Both the position numbers and the translations under genes were made by a program. Below, piece by piece: positions 1 through 10,417 of a stretch of 64,000 bases of DNA. Every line of letters begins with the position of its first letter. Within the stretch, counting starts at the first letter, position 1. The stretch is from Morella rubra (taxonomy: Eukaryota; Streptophyta; Magnoliopsida; Fagales; Myricaceae), in assembly GCA_003952965.2 (NCBI GenBank), contig CM025853.1:30029641-30093640 (forward strand), given 5' to 3'. Under the pieces are notes generated by a model. The model worked only from the letters and a program-made list of their open reading frames with translations, searched no databases and was not told the origin of the DNA.

Positions 1-1332
1 AACCAGCCATGACTAAATATTTTCCTAATAGACAAAAAGGCTGAGAAATCAAGAACCTTTCACATGGAAATTGTGTATGCTACAGTACCAAAACATCCAC
101 ATTGCATAGAGACCTCAATAACAGGATTCACTTCAGACCCTTAAATAAAGCAGATGGCATAGACTCTGAAGCTATTTCCTTCAATTGGAAGAAATCAAGA
201 AGCAAACTCGAAGGGTCAAAGAACAAAATGTGAAGCTACTTAGAACCCCCATCCATATAAGCCTTCATTCTCACACTTGTACAAGGATATGAGCTCTTAA
301 AGAGTTGAAACACAATGACCCAATATCTGTGCGACTGGAATTAAAAAGGCCTGGCGAGTTTAGGCAGTAAAACTAGAAAAGCCACATGCACATAAAATCA
401 ATGAGCTAATAAACTTCAGTAGTATCTTCTTGATATAGAACATAAATCAGAAAAAAAAAAAATCCTTCTTGATATAGAAATTGAAAGGATCCAATTCTAG
501 CAGATTTCACCTAAAAAAAAAATTCTCAATTTTCTAACCTGTTGGATAAGGTCACCCATCCTAGTACGATTCTCAGGAAGACTCACTTTCAAAGTTCTAG
601 TTTAGTAAAATTTACTGTAATGTGCTTTAGATTCAAGTTTCCCTTCTCAACAATCCCAACCAAATTTATAAAATGAACATTTAATGACATCTGAAAACTG
701 CAGAGATGTTCTGACCATAATATAGCTAACTGCATTCCCAACATCATGAAACCAGAAGGTTGTTTCATGGTAGGATCATTCAAACACTCTTGTTTAATTG
801 ATATTCATTGAATTATGAGGGGTTAGCTTCAGTTGGATTTTGGCATATAGTAATGCATGTTCTCAAACAAGTAGATAAGGAATTACAGATTTGCACAAGG
901 ATCTAGGTACTGTGGGGAAAGCTACAAGCTTGGTCAACCCTTTCAAAAGTTTCATATTCAGAAGTGCATTGTATTATGTGTATCCACTATCTTTTAGTTG
1001 GCCAGATTAGACTGCCAAACTGACCACAACTTATCAAAATAGGATTACAAGCCCGCATGCCGCAAAAGTTAAGGACAAAAAAAAAAAAAAATACTCTCCA
1101 GGCTAGTTATTTAATGAACCCTGCAAACAACACTTTTAATCTGCAACATCTATTAAACGGGTTTTGTCTCAACGTATTCCAACTAATGTCATGACTATAA
1201 TTGGAATGTCATTCACAGCTTAGCAAAGGCGAGAATTTTATTCCTAAGCATGGGATTTAAATTCAAGATTACAACCTTTTAATGAAATAAATTAGTAAAT
1301 GACTAGGGATTAGAAAGTAGTTATTGACTTAC
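1..1332 (-). other. Intron 2 of the TVP38/TMEM64-type gene (partial)
   Basis: No further coding exon of the upstream gene was recognised here. The stretch is AT-rich with short A-runs. It contains a segment resembling the 5S rRNA box C region, listed separately. Otherwise I see nothing in it. Confidence 0.45.
536..580 (-). repeat. 5S rRNA-like fragment (box C region)
   Basis: On the minus strand this reads GTACTAGGATGGGTGACC, which matches the plant 5S rRNA internal promoter box C region. The bases after GTGACC do not continue as 5S rRNA, so it is a fragment only. Such fragments occur in Cassandra-type TRIM elements and 5S-derived SINEs. No element ends were recognised around it. Confidence 0.4.
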
Positions 1333-2431
1333 AGCACAAGTGGACCCCAAGGTCCAAGATCCTGCTTGACCCATAATAAGAAGTCCTTCAGAATCTGCAG
1401 GAAGATATGATTTCATAGATTATCAACATGTAAAGCTTTCGATGTAAACTGGAAATAATCTTTTCAAGGAAGAGATCCACAATGGAACCCCCTTACTACA
1501 CCCAGAAAACTAGAGGAACTAATACTATAGAGTATGAAGGAAACATAATACATTGTCGCAAAATATATTGAAATGCTTAGACTGAGGTTGCAGGACATAA
1601 ATAGGTACCTGTTAAGCACCAACCATCAGGACTGCAAGTAACAATAAATTTAGGACCTGATACTGATATTAGAAAACGAAAAGGGAGTTCAAGCTCATAT
1701 CTTATTATCTTTGTTTGTTTGCAGCCCTAAAACCACAATGCGTTACAATTTGTAATGAGGAGAAACTTAACTCTTTTGCTACTAAAGGAAAAAACACACA
1801 TTGAGTTCTTTATAAGATACAAACTTTAAGCTGAATTATGCCCCATCAAATTGGGGCTTTGGGTCCCTTCTTTCTGCTCTGAAGTTACTCTCCAGTGTCT
1901 ATGATGGAATGACCGGTTGCATAAAATACGTGAGACGCAAAAACATAGGCTGAGATTACTAAACCAATTCCACCAAACTGCTAACAAAATAGAAATTCCC
2001 GTAATTGATCTGAAACCCAACATATCCTAACCCAAACCCCCAAAAAATCGACGACCCACTTATAAAATTGAAGAGCAAAACACAAAACCAACTCGGAAAA
2101 TACCTCACAAAATGCCAAACGCAAAAAGGAAATAAGAAAAACAGATGAAAGAACCCAAAGAAGAATTCACCAAACCCAACACAAACACAAAAATCCCTCT
2201 CAGGAAACAACGAAATTTTCAAACAAAGAACGCGCAATCAATCAGCGGAAACAACACGCCCAGATGAAGAAACCAGACCTTTTCGACGGGGAGAGTGAAG
2301 CAAGCGATGACCACGGCGGCCAGGAGTAGTAGGAGGAGCGTGATCCTGAGGGTTGAGCCCCACGTGACCGCCTTGAGAATCCTGCGTCGCCAAGGCCTGC
2401 ACTCCTCGTCATCGTCGTTATAGTCGGCCAT
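1333..2431 (-). CDS. TVP38/TMEM64-type (SNARE-associated Golgi, VTT) membrane protein, 5' part
   Basis: Two exons of a minus-strand gene are visible. Exon 1 is 2279-2431 (51 codons, phase 0) and exon 2 is 1333-1394, with a GT donor at 2278-2277, an AG acceptor at 1396-1395 and a GT donor at 1332-1331. The start is the ATG at 2431 (MADYNDDDEE); the frame stays open slightly upstream but has no other ATG. The protein begins with an acidic then basic stretch, followed by a hydrophobic segment (ITLLLLLLAAVVIACF, about residues 28-43). Exon 2 reads ILKDFLLWVKQDLGPWGPLV, the conserved stretch just before the VTT domain in plant TVP38/TMEM64-like proteins. These are multi-pass proteins of the endomembrane system or plastid with a proposed lipid-scramblase-type role. 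I find no further exon down to base 1, so the third exon lies outside the window. The family call rests on this short N-terminal block. Confidence 0.72.
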
Positions 2432-2449
2432 GGCTTGCTTCAACGACAA

Positions 2450-5389
2450 GCGAGCCCTCAGTCCCCCAAGGCTTGCCAGATTTCTTCGTCAAGTTTTGGC
2501 GTCTGGACACCAAACAAATGAAAATGCACCTTCGATGATCTTGCTTTGCTTAACACTAGTAGACCATTAACGTCGATATTCAAGTACTGTCCTGCTTTCT
2601 TATCTCAGTCTTTTGCGTGTTGGATAATTTGTAGATACACATATCTATATATATCTACCCACTTCATGGGCGGGTAAATATAAAAAATCCAGAACTGCAA
2701 AAGGTTTGCGATGGCCCATAGAGCACAGCCTTTTTCTTACGGATTTATTTTGCCGTTTAGAAGAGGATGATTTATCCAGGTAATTCGGAAATGATTTGGC
2801 TAGGAGTTACGATTAAATTTTACGGAAATTCAATCCGAATAGAAAAAGGAGAGATTTATTCCGCAAAAATGATTAAAATGTGGGATTTTAGTTGCTTAGA
2901 AAGAAAGAAAGAAAAAAATTGTCAATATAATAATGTCAAATGTGCATTACACTTGAGAACTTTCCAAATATGGACGCGTCAGATTCAGAGCCTTCGTCAA
3001 CGTCTTACTTTTTTCGGAATGCCAGAAACAACCCCAGACGAGAACACTGTAGATTATTGGGACCCTTCAAGTTATCCAGCCGGTCCAAGGCCCAAAAAAA
3101 TCTGAGGCCACTAATATCCTGGCCCATATAGGATCTGTGATTAGGTTGCCAATGCAAACTTCTGACAGCCCTGACCCAAATGCAAAACAAACTACAGGGC
3201 CGGTGATCAGAGCAGAAATGAAATTTGGTCAATTCTTTTGCTTATTCCTCCTCGAACGAATTACCTCGGAGATATTTAGAAATATTCAGAAAAAAATTAT
3301 GTTTTTTATCCATAAACATAGAATTAGCTCGGAGATATATATATATCGGAGATATTTAGAAATATTCAGAAAAAAAAAAATTTATGATTTTTATCCATAA
3401 ACATAGAATTAGCTCGGAGATATATTTTTCCCAAATCTATGAGGTTCAGAAAATTGGAGGTCGGCAAGTGGGGGAACCGTGAAATTGCTCCGAAAGTTCT
3501 TTCTTCTGGGTCTGGGTTGTAAAAAAGGTGACAACTTGGTTACATAAGTGCATGGAATTAGCTAAAAGTAATAACTGCATAGAAATGAAAAAAAAAAAAA
3601 GCTAAAGAGAAACATCTCTTAAACGGCAAGATGAGCTCAGTCGTCCTTGATTTGCTGCACGCAAAATGATAGCGTCCTTGTCGTTAATTATACCGGGGAC
3701 TGGGGAGAGTCGGGAGACGGACACTCAATGCCCATTGGTTTTTTTAACCGTGCAGATAAACGACACTCTCTTTTCTAGTCGTTTACCGCGTGAGAGAGTA
3801 CTACGAAACACCCGTTTTCGGTTGCCGTCCATGGTGCAAAACGACAAGATTTTACGTTGTCGTGCCCTTCAATGAAGAACGACTTTGCCTTTCGTCTTTT
3901 GCTTTTTTTTAAAAAAAAAATACAATAAATTATCACACATATTTTTCACATTACATCCCAAACTAACAAAATTACCATATTTGAGAAATTACACCTACAA
4001 ACCACTCATCCCTAACACACCCTCTTAAAAAAGTCAAATAATAAATTACATTTCAAGTTATAATTGTCATTTTTGTTTTAAAAATTAATTTCCGTCCAAT
4101 TGGAAGGAAAAAATAGATTGCGAATACAATCTCACAAATGTGTTAGTTTAATATGCAAAGTGCAGAGTTACTTTTTTCTTTTTTTTTTAATACATTGTAG
4201 ACGATAAAAAAAGGTATTCGGTTTGTCGTCGTTAGGGAATGTCAACAGCAATTTGTATCGTCGATTTTGCCAAACGAATGTCAATCATTGCCTTTACCTC
4301 TTAAAGCCCCAAAACCCTACCAACTAGGTGCATGTATCTATAGCCCTAGCCCTAAAGCATATCAAACTTCAACCAAATACCTAACATAATCGAAATAAAC
4401 AAAGAAATCCCTTTGACGATTTTACAAGGTAAGAGCCCAAATCACGGAACACAAAATATTACTCTAATAAAAAGTTTACGAAAACAAGGAGAATGTCTTT
4501 GAAAGTTAACAAACAGATGGTAATATTCTAATGGGGTGGGGAAGATTCCAAGCAATACCTTCCAAGCAATTTACACGAAGGTTGCGTTATGATGATACCT
4601 TTTCTCAAACTAATCAAGATTTTGTTTGCGTTGTAAGTCCCTAAAAAGAGGAAGAGTATGAAGGTTAGCAAAACTAGAGAAGCGTATCAAGTTAGCAAAG
4701 GTCCAAGCAACAGACATCTTTCTTCCTGTTTAGGAAGTGGATGGAACTACTCTGAAGGTTTAGGCTTTTTCCACCATGGTTATTGGACAGCCACAAACCA
4801 CATCGGTGAGGAAATAGTTTCAAGAACATGAATAGTTGGACGGCCCCCCATATAGGCATCCATTTATCATAAATTTATATATGCCCCTGGACCAGAGAAA
4901 AGAGGAAAAAGCATGCACATTCCTCAACCCTTTTCACAATGAATGATTGAAAGACAAGCAGATAAGCTGAGGCAGTTCATGCGCCTAATTAGGTAAGCAA
5001 AATGACAGAGCAGACACCAGAAATATGCAGCAGTTGTGCTATCTTTATCATATCAACCAATACTGATATTCCCTATTCCAGAAACTCAAGAGTCTCCTCA
5101 AACTCTACAACCTTGGTAATCATATGTTCTCCAAATTCGTATGGTAAAGGTTTTATGAACAAATAAAGAATGCCATCTGATGTAATCAACAAAATTAATT
5201 TACACATAGAACTTTCTACCTAGTAGGTTTTCCTCAGCAATGGCCTCCGCTGCAATTTTTTTTTTCTTTGGCTACAAAACATGAGTCTGCAAATTCGCGG
5301 CACGCAGCCATCCAGGTGCTCCACCCCCTCAGGAAGAGTGCATAAAATTCATCGGCTGACCATGTAAACCAAAAGGCTTTCTAACTCAG
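2450..5389. other. Intergenic region between two divergent-free minus-strand genes
   Basis: This holds the promoter side of the TVP38/TMEM64-type gene and, at the right, the 3' flank of the esterase-like gene. Short open frames around 2770-3400 show no recognisable motif. An 80-bp tandem repeat lies at 3267-3426. The stretch 3660-4300 contains GTCGTTT/CGACGA-rich low-copy-looking sequence without coding signal. No RNA gene was recognised. Confidence 0.4.
3267..3426. repeat. Tandem duplication, 80-bp unit
   Basis: The block starting CGGAGATATTTAGAAATA occurs at 3267 and again at 3347. It is followed both times by an A-rich run, TTATCCATAAACATAGAATT and AGCTCGGAGATATA. The period is 80 bases and a third partial start is seen near 3414. 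The units differ mainly in the length of the A-run. Confidence 0.8.
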
Positions 5390-7222
5390 CTATGTCGCAC
5401 AAAGGGCATTGAGCAACACATGAACCAACATGAGGTCTACAAAATACTGGTGCCCAATTTGGCCATCTCTCCACTTCATCTTAATTGGAGCCCGGCCATA
5501 ATGCACACCATCATTACACCGGTTATCAAAATGCCAAGGAAAAGTCATATCGAAGTTATCAATCACGCCCGAAACTACCCCAGCTCGCTTCAATTTCTCC
5601 AGAAGTACCCAGTTAAATACCTCCATTTTATTGGGATTAAATGCCAGTGACCGAGCATATCCACCAGTTGCCACCGTTGTCCTGTAAAAAACCTTTGGCA
5701 CAGCCAACCCCCTCTGCTTCACGGACTCCATCACCTCTTTCCAGAATGAAGCTGCATAATCTGCCCCAGCACAGAAAGCTCTGAAATTTCTCCACTTAAC
5801 TCCGTCATGTAATCCAGAGTTCATAATCACAGTGTCTGGAACTGTGTCTTCTGAAAAGTACTTCTTTAACAAAATCCTAAATCCTTCATCTTGCAATGAA
5901 TTCAAACCTTCATAATTCCCCATCTCATTCCAGTGCCCGTTAAAAATGCTAGTAATTCTAACAGACTGAGTTGGATCTTTCGGGTTGGAGAAATTCATAT
6001 CAAACCGCCTAGGAACTGACGGAACCTCTGGCAAATCTAACACAAAATTAAGCATGTTTCGTATCGTGTCAACGTGATTTGAATCGCCCCAGAAGAAAAC
6101 CCACCTATTCTTCAAGCAATTCCAAGCAGAATCCGGTAAAAACAATCTAAAAGCACAATGTGCAGAGTAGACCCAACCATTACTCTCTAACAATCCCAAT
6201 GAACCACTGCACCATGGACGCTGGCATGGAAACTCAGGTGCTAGGCATCGGTACCGACCATCATTCCCGACTGGGCAATCATCATTCTTACCATTCCGAG
6301 TCCACCGCCCAGACCAAATGTCCGTGCTAAAATCAGTTTTTTCACACGTTTGTAGCTCATGCAACTGAACTAAGGTTCTGTAAAACCTGATTGGAATCTT
6401 GCGAAGCTCTTTGTCAAACACGAACCTCGGAGGCGAAAATTTTAGACCCTCAAAGTGCCTAAAGAGTAGGATTATCGTTAGATTGTAATCCCCAGCAAAA
6501 TCCGGATGAACCTGAAGCGAAACAGAGTAAGACCCATTACGAAAATCTTTGACTAGTGGCCTGGATTTCCAAGAATCCCCTGAAAGATCAGTCTCAAAGA
6601 AATCTCCACCTAAACAGCGAGGATTTCCAGACTCATCCAGTGCTTGGAAATCAAATTCGTGGATTTCACCAGCTGACAGATCAATCAACTTCCCACCATC
6701 CAAACCAGGAATCGCAATCTGCACTGTCTTCGAATCCTTACAAGGTTCACCTCCTGGAGCTAACCAGCGGGCGAGAAGATTTGAGGTCAAGTTGGGCTCT
6801 AATTCAGCTGAAACCCACCTCAAACTTGGCAAAGCCTTGTGATGCAGTGTCGTCTGGGCGGGTTTTTGTGGAACCCCGGTTGAATTTTGAACAGAAAGCG
6901 GTTCAGGAATGTGGATATTAAAGTGGTTCGGAATACTGGTTTGGTTCTGGGTCTCATTCGCTAGGACGGTGGAGGTTTTGAGAAGCGAACTTTGATGGGT
7001 TTGGGAAAGATTCGCCGGGCGAGTGTTCTTCGTGGTTATGTAATCTTGCCTGAGTCTCCAACCTTCAAGAAAGCTCTTCATGGTGCACCCATCAACGCTC
7101 CAAACGACAACCATCCCCACGAAAACCAAGACGGTCAGCACCCCAAAACGCCAATGCAGCAAGGGACTCGACCTCGGTATCAACAGATTCAGAGGCAGCG
7201 AATTACCTGCCTTCTCCGGCAT
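5390..7222 (-). CDS. NXPE/TBL-like PC-esterase-type type II membrane protein
   Basis: This is an intact single-exon frame of 610 codons ending in TAG. The start is the ATG at 7222 (MPEKAGNS); the frame is open for 19 more codons upstream but has no other ATG. One membrane anchor lies at about residues 22-43 (GVLTVLVFVGMVVVWSV), giving type II topology typical of Golgi enzymes. Residues about 60-150 are a Ser/Thr/Asn-rich stem with several N-glycosylation sequons. Residues about 180-275 resemble a filamin/ABP280-type immunoglobulin-like repeat (HPDFAGDYNLTI). The C-terminal half looks like an SGNH/PC-esterase fold: WVFFWGDSNHVDT supplies a GDS motif with Ser near residue 381, and NDGVHYG near 571-574 supplies a D-x-x-H motif. 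This layout matches the NXPE-like and trichome-birefringence-like families, where plant members O-acetylate wall polysaccharides. The substrate here is unknown and the family assignment is from motifs only. Confidence 0.72.
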   Translation of the reverse strand: MPEKAGNSLPLNLLIPRSSPLLHWRFGVLTVLVFVGMVVVWSVDGCTMKSFLEGWRLRQDYITTKNTRPANLSQTHQSSLLKTSTVLANETQNQTSIPNHFNIHIPEPLSVQNSTGVPQKPAQTTLHHKALPSLRWVSAELEPNLTSNLLARWLAPGGEPCKDSKTVQIAIPGLDGGKLIDLSAGEIHEFDFQALDESGNPRCLGGDFFETDLSGDSWKSRPLVKDFRNGSYSVSLQVHPDFAGDYNLTIILLFRHFEGLKFSPPRFVFDKELRKIPIRFYRTLVQLHELQTCEKTDFSTDIWSGRWTRNGKNDDCPVGNDGRYRCLAPEFPCQRPWCSGSLGLLESNGWVYSAHCAFRLFLPDSAWNCLKNRWVFFWGDSNHVDTIRNMLNFVLDLPEVPSVPRRFDMNFSNPKDPTQSVRITSIFNGHWNEMGNYEGLNSLQDEGFRILLKKYFSEDTVPDTVIMNSGLHDGVKWRNFRAFCAGADYAASFWKEVMESVKQRGLAVPKVFYRTTVATGGYARSLAFNPNKMEVFNWVLLEKLKRAGVVSGVIDNFDMTFPWHFDNRCNDGVHYGRAPIKMKWRDGQIGHQYFVDLMLVHVLLNALCAT

Positions 7223-10200
7223 CTCCAACCACCACCAACACCACTGCAACAAACAACACAAACACAGAAAAAGAAACAAAGAAATGCAGCTTAAAAGGTT
7301 TTCCTCTCAATATATGAAGCAAAAAAAACAGAGAGGTTCTCTTTACAGAATGAACGACAGGCACATTCCCAGAAGCAGAAAACCAGGGTTAAGATAAAAT
7401 AAAATAAAAATATTCTCTGTTTTCTTGGGTCGAACACAAGAAATCTTTTAAAGACAAACAGATAAAGAAACGAACTTTTACCTACAAGTTATGGTTCAAG
7501 AGAGGAGCTTTTTTTGCTTGGTTTCTTTAAAGCTTCTGTATCCTGTTACCTATAGGAGCCGAAGTCGCTAAGAAAGAAAAAGAAGGAACAATGCAGCTCT
7601 CAGATAGGAAAATAAAAAGAGACTGGAGAGGAGATGGTAGTCTCTCTCATCTTTTTTTTTTCTTTTCCTTTTTTTTTTTTTCTGCTTAGCAGTCTCTCTT
7701 ATCCCAAAAGCCTGTTTCGATGATACTTGCTTTCGCAAAAAAAATAACGGTGCAGAAAAGATCGCATCTTTGTTTAAAAGGATACAGAACGAGAACGCGA
7801 GGGAGGGAATGTGGGTAAATCCTATTTTCGAGCAGAGACCTCTAGAAGTCAAGAAGAGAAGTGAATGGCCGACAATTATCGGGTGTGGACAACAATACCC
7901 TTTCTCTGTGGATGGAATGGCAGCGAGGTACGGACGAATAATTGATTTCCCAATCCCGGCCAACTGACGACCTTCATGAGAGTGGCGCCGGTAATATAGG
8001 TGGGGGCATTTTTGTCTTTTTAGTTGGATTATTGAATCGCCTGTGCGCGTGCGCGTGCGCGTGCGCGTGCGTGGTGGCTCAGGCGACCTGGCCACCTGCT
8101 GGCACATGCTGTGTTTTGATCGATTTGTGTGGCGAAACCCATCCACGAGTCACGACGTTGTTCTTTTTTGTTTTTTCATTATTTTTTTTTGTAAAGCCAA
8201 CTAGCCAATTTCTGAATATTTAAATAAACAGGGAAAAAAAATTTTGGTTTTCTGGGCTTTTAATAATATGGATATGTACTGTGGAGCGGAATAAATGGGA
8301 CAAGATGATGGTGTCCAAAACCAGAGGGAATGAGATTCATTGAACGATGTTGCGGTCTGCAGTTAATGTCAGCGGCTCTACGGACCTTTTTTTCGTTAAA
8401 ACAATAATTTTTTAAAAAAATAGGATATATGTCTCCATGTATATAATACAATTCGAATAAAAACCCGGTTATATATTGAAATTTGAATGAGGGATCCCCA
8501 TATAAAAAGGTCAACTGATATTTTGTTGAGAAATTTAGAAATTAAAGCATTAAAAAAAAAATCATCTGAATGGGATTTCAGGAGGCATTTACTCTGCCCA
8601 GGAATAGGAAATGTTTTTTTTTTAAAAAAAAAAATTCAATTCATCATCCGAAAACGGACGCCGACCGCAAGGATGGGTTGCTTTGGTAAAATTAATAAAG
8701 ATTCCGTTGGTCTAACAAATTGCAAATAATCCTTTTCACAATATAACAACCAATTAAAGTTGTCAACATAAAGTTGGATAACATTTGGATAAATGTACTG
8801 ATAGATTCCCATTTTTATTTTATAATAATTTACTACTTATTTTAAAATTTGGTTATATTCTCTAACTCCATAAATATTTTTAAAATTTCATCTCGAAGCT
8901 TACTATCTAATTTTATATGGATTCCATCGTGCGTACATTATCATCCATGATCCAACAAAACCATTTTCTCCCACTTTTGGGTTCTCACTGTGTGTGGATT
9001 GTGCAGATTCTGGTACCATCACGTGTACAAATGAAAGCCAACCCTCCATGGATGAGCATTAAATGCTACTATAAATACCCAATTCACCGTCAGACGAGTG
9101 ATGGGCTAGAAGTGGAAGCAGCTGTCTGTGGTGGGGACTTCTGATTTTGATTCTGCAGTTCAGTCTACGGGTCAAAAGAAAAGCAACAATTCGAAACGCC
9201 TGCACTTTAGTTTTGAAAAGAAGCCTACTGCAACTATGGACATTGGTCCCGCGAAAAAGACAGCAACATAAAACAAAGTTGGAAGTACGTGCAGGTATGG
9301 AAGGCCTATTGCGTTGAAGACAGCTGCTTGGTTTCTTTTGAGAATCCACATGATTTCGGATTTCCCCATGAAAAGTTGGGCAATGTTACCGTGGAGTTTG
9401 GCTTTTTCTCCGGGGGTTGGAAAATGTTTTTGTGTTACTGGGTCGGCAGCCAACTCCACCAGCCAACAACCCAACCACGGATTCCCACCTTTCTACGAGC
9501 ACTTTTGACTCCAGAAGTAGAGAAAAACATTCACAGATCAAAATGTCAAACGAAAAGTCGAATTTTTCTGGTGCACGATGCCTTTTTGCCAGGACTCCCT
9601 ACAGAGAAAAAGTTGAGAAAACAGCCCCGATACTTATCTGGGTAAGTACACGCGTTTAGGTCATAGGATGCTTGGAATACAGCTTTAAGGGACTATTCCA
9701 AATGAAAAACCACAGCCTAAAAGGTTGACTACAACACATGTCGTACAATGTAGCGGAACTGTCGTTGTCTGAAGAAGGCTCTTATCTCTTCTTTTCCCAC
9801 GTTTCTTCAAGGGCAGTTCAAAGAAAGCAGGCGTTTAAGACAAAGGTTAGATCGGGTGGACGAGTTTAAATGTATATGATCAATGCTTTGTTCGGGCGTT
9901 CAATGGCTATATAGTAAATGGACTTGTGTGACTTCCATTAGAATGTGAGTCTGTGTGCACTGTAAAACAAAGCAGTACTGGAGTATAGAAATTAGAGAGA
10001 GAAGAAAATATGACCACGTTCACACAAGAGGCAAATAGTGACAAATCATTTACGTTCATTCATAAGAATCTACCATTTACAAGTAACTTGATGCCAATTG
10101 GGTATACAACCATGAACAAAGTCCAGAAAGTAAAAGGCTCATCAGACAAGCAAAAGCCGGTGAAAAGGGAAAAATGACGCTGTTTTTCTCAATGAATTGG

Positions 10201-10417
10201 GCGTCAGAACTAAAGTTCTCTCCAAGACAAATGTCCACAAATGCAAACTTATATCATGTATCCATTGAATAAAAGTAGATCAAGATTCCCGCACCCTCTA
10301 ATATATAGGAAAAAGAAATTGAAAAGGATGAATGCAACTGAAATAGGAAATGAATGGTAATAGGGGAAAAAAAGGGGAAGAAAATGAAGATCATAAAGAG
10401 GACTAGAAGTCACCCCA
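7223..10417. other. Intergenic region upstream of the esterase-like gene
   Basis: This contains the 5' flank of the esterase-like gene, a polypyrimidine tract near 7650-7690, and a (GTGCGC)n-type minisatellite at 8043-8072. A TATA-like TATAAATA is present at 9070-9077 on the plus strand. Open frames around 9050-9660 include one minus-strand frame with a hydrophobic stretch (9172-9474), but none matches a family I recognise. The right end (about 10000-10417) is probably the 3' untranslated region of the UPF0613 gene. Confidence 0.35.

Noticed and set aside
7568-8146. 192-codon minus-strand frame with an Arg-Thr repeat
   Set aside because: The repeat is the (GTGCGC)n minisatellite read in frame, and the ends are poly-Lys and poly-Leu from T/A-runs. 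No domain is visible.
9172-9474. 100-codon minus-strand frame with a hydrophobic stretch
   Set aside because: No family motif, no clear promoter or splice signals on that strand, and a TATA-like box nearby points the other way. Kept only as part of the intergenic note.
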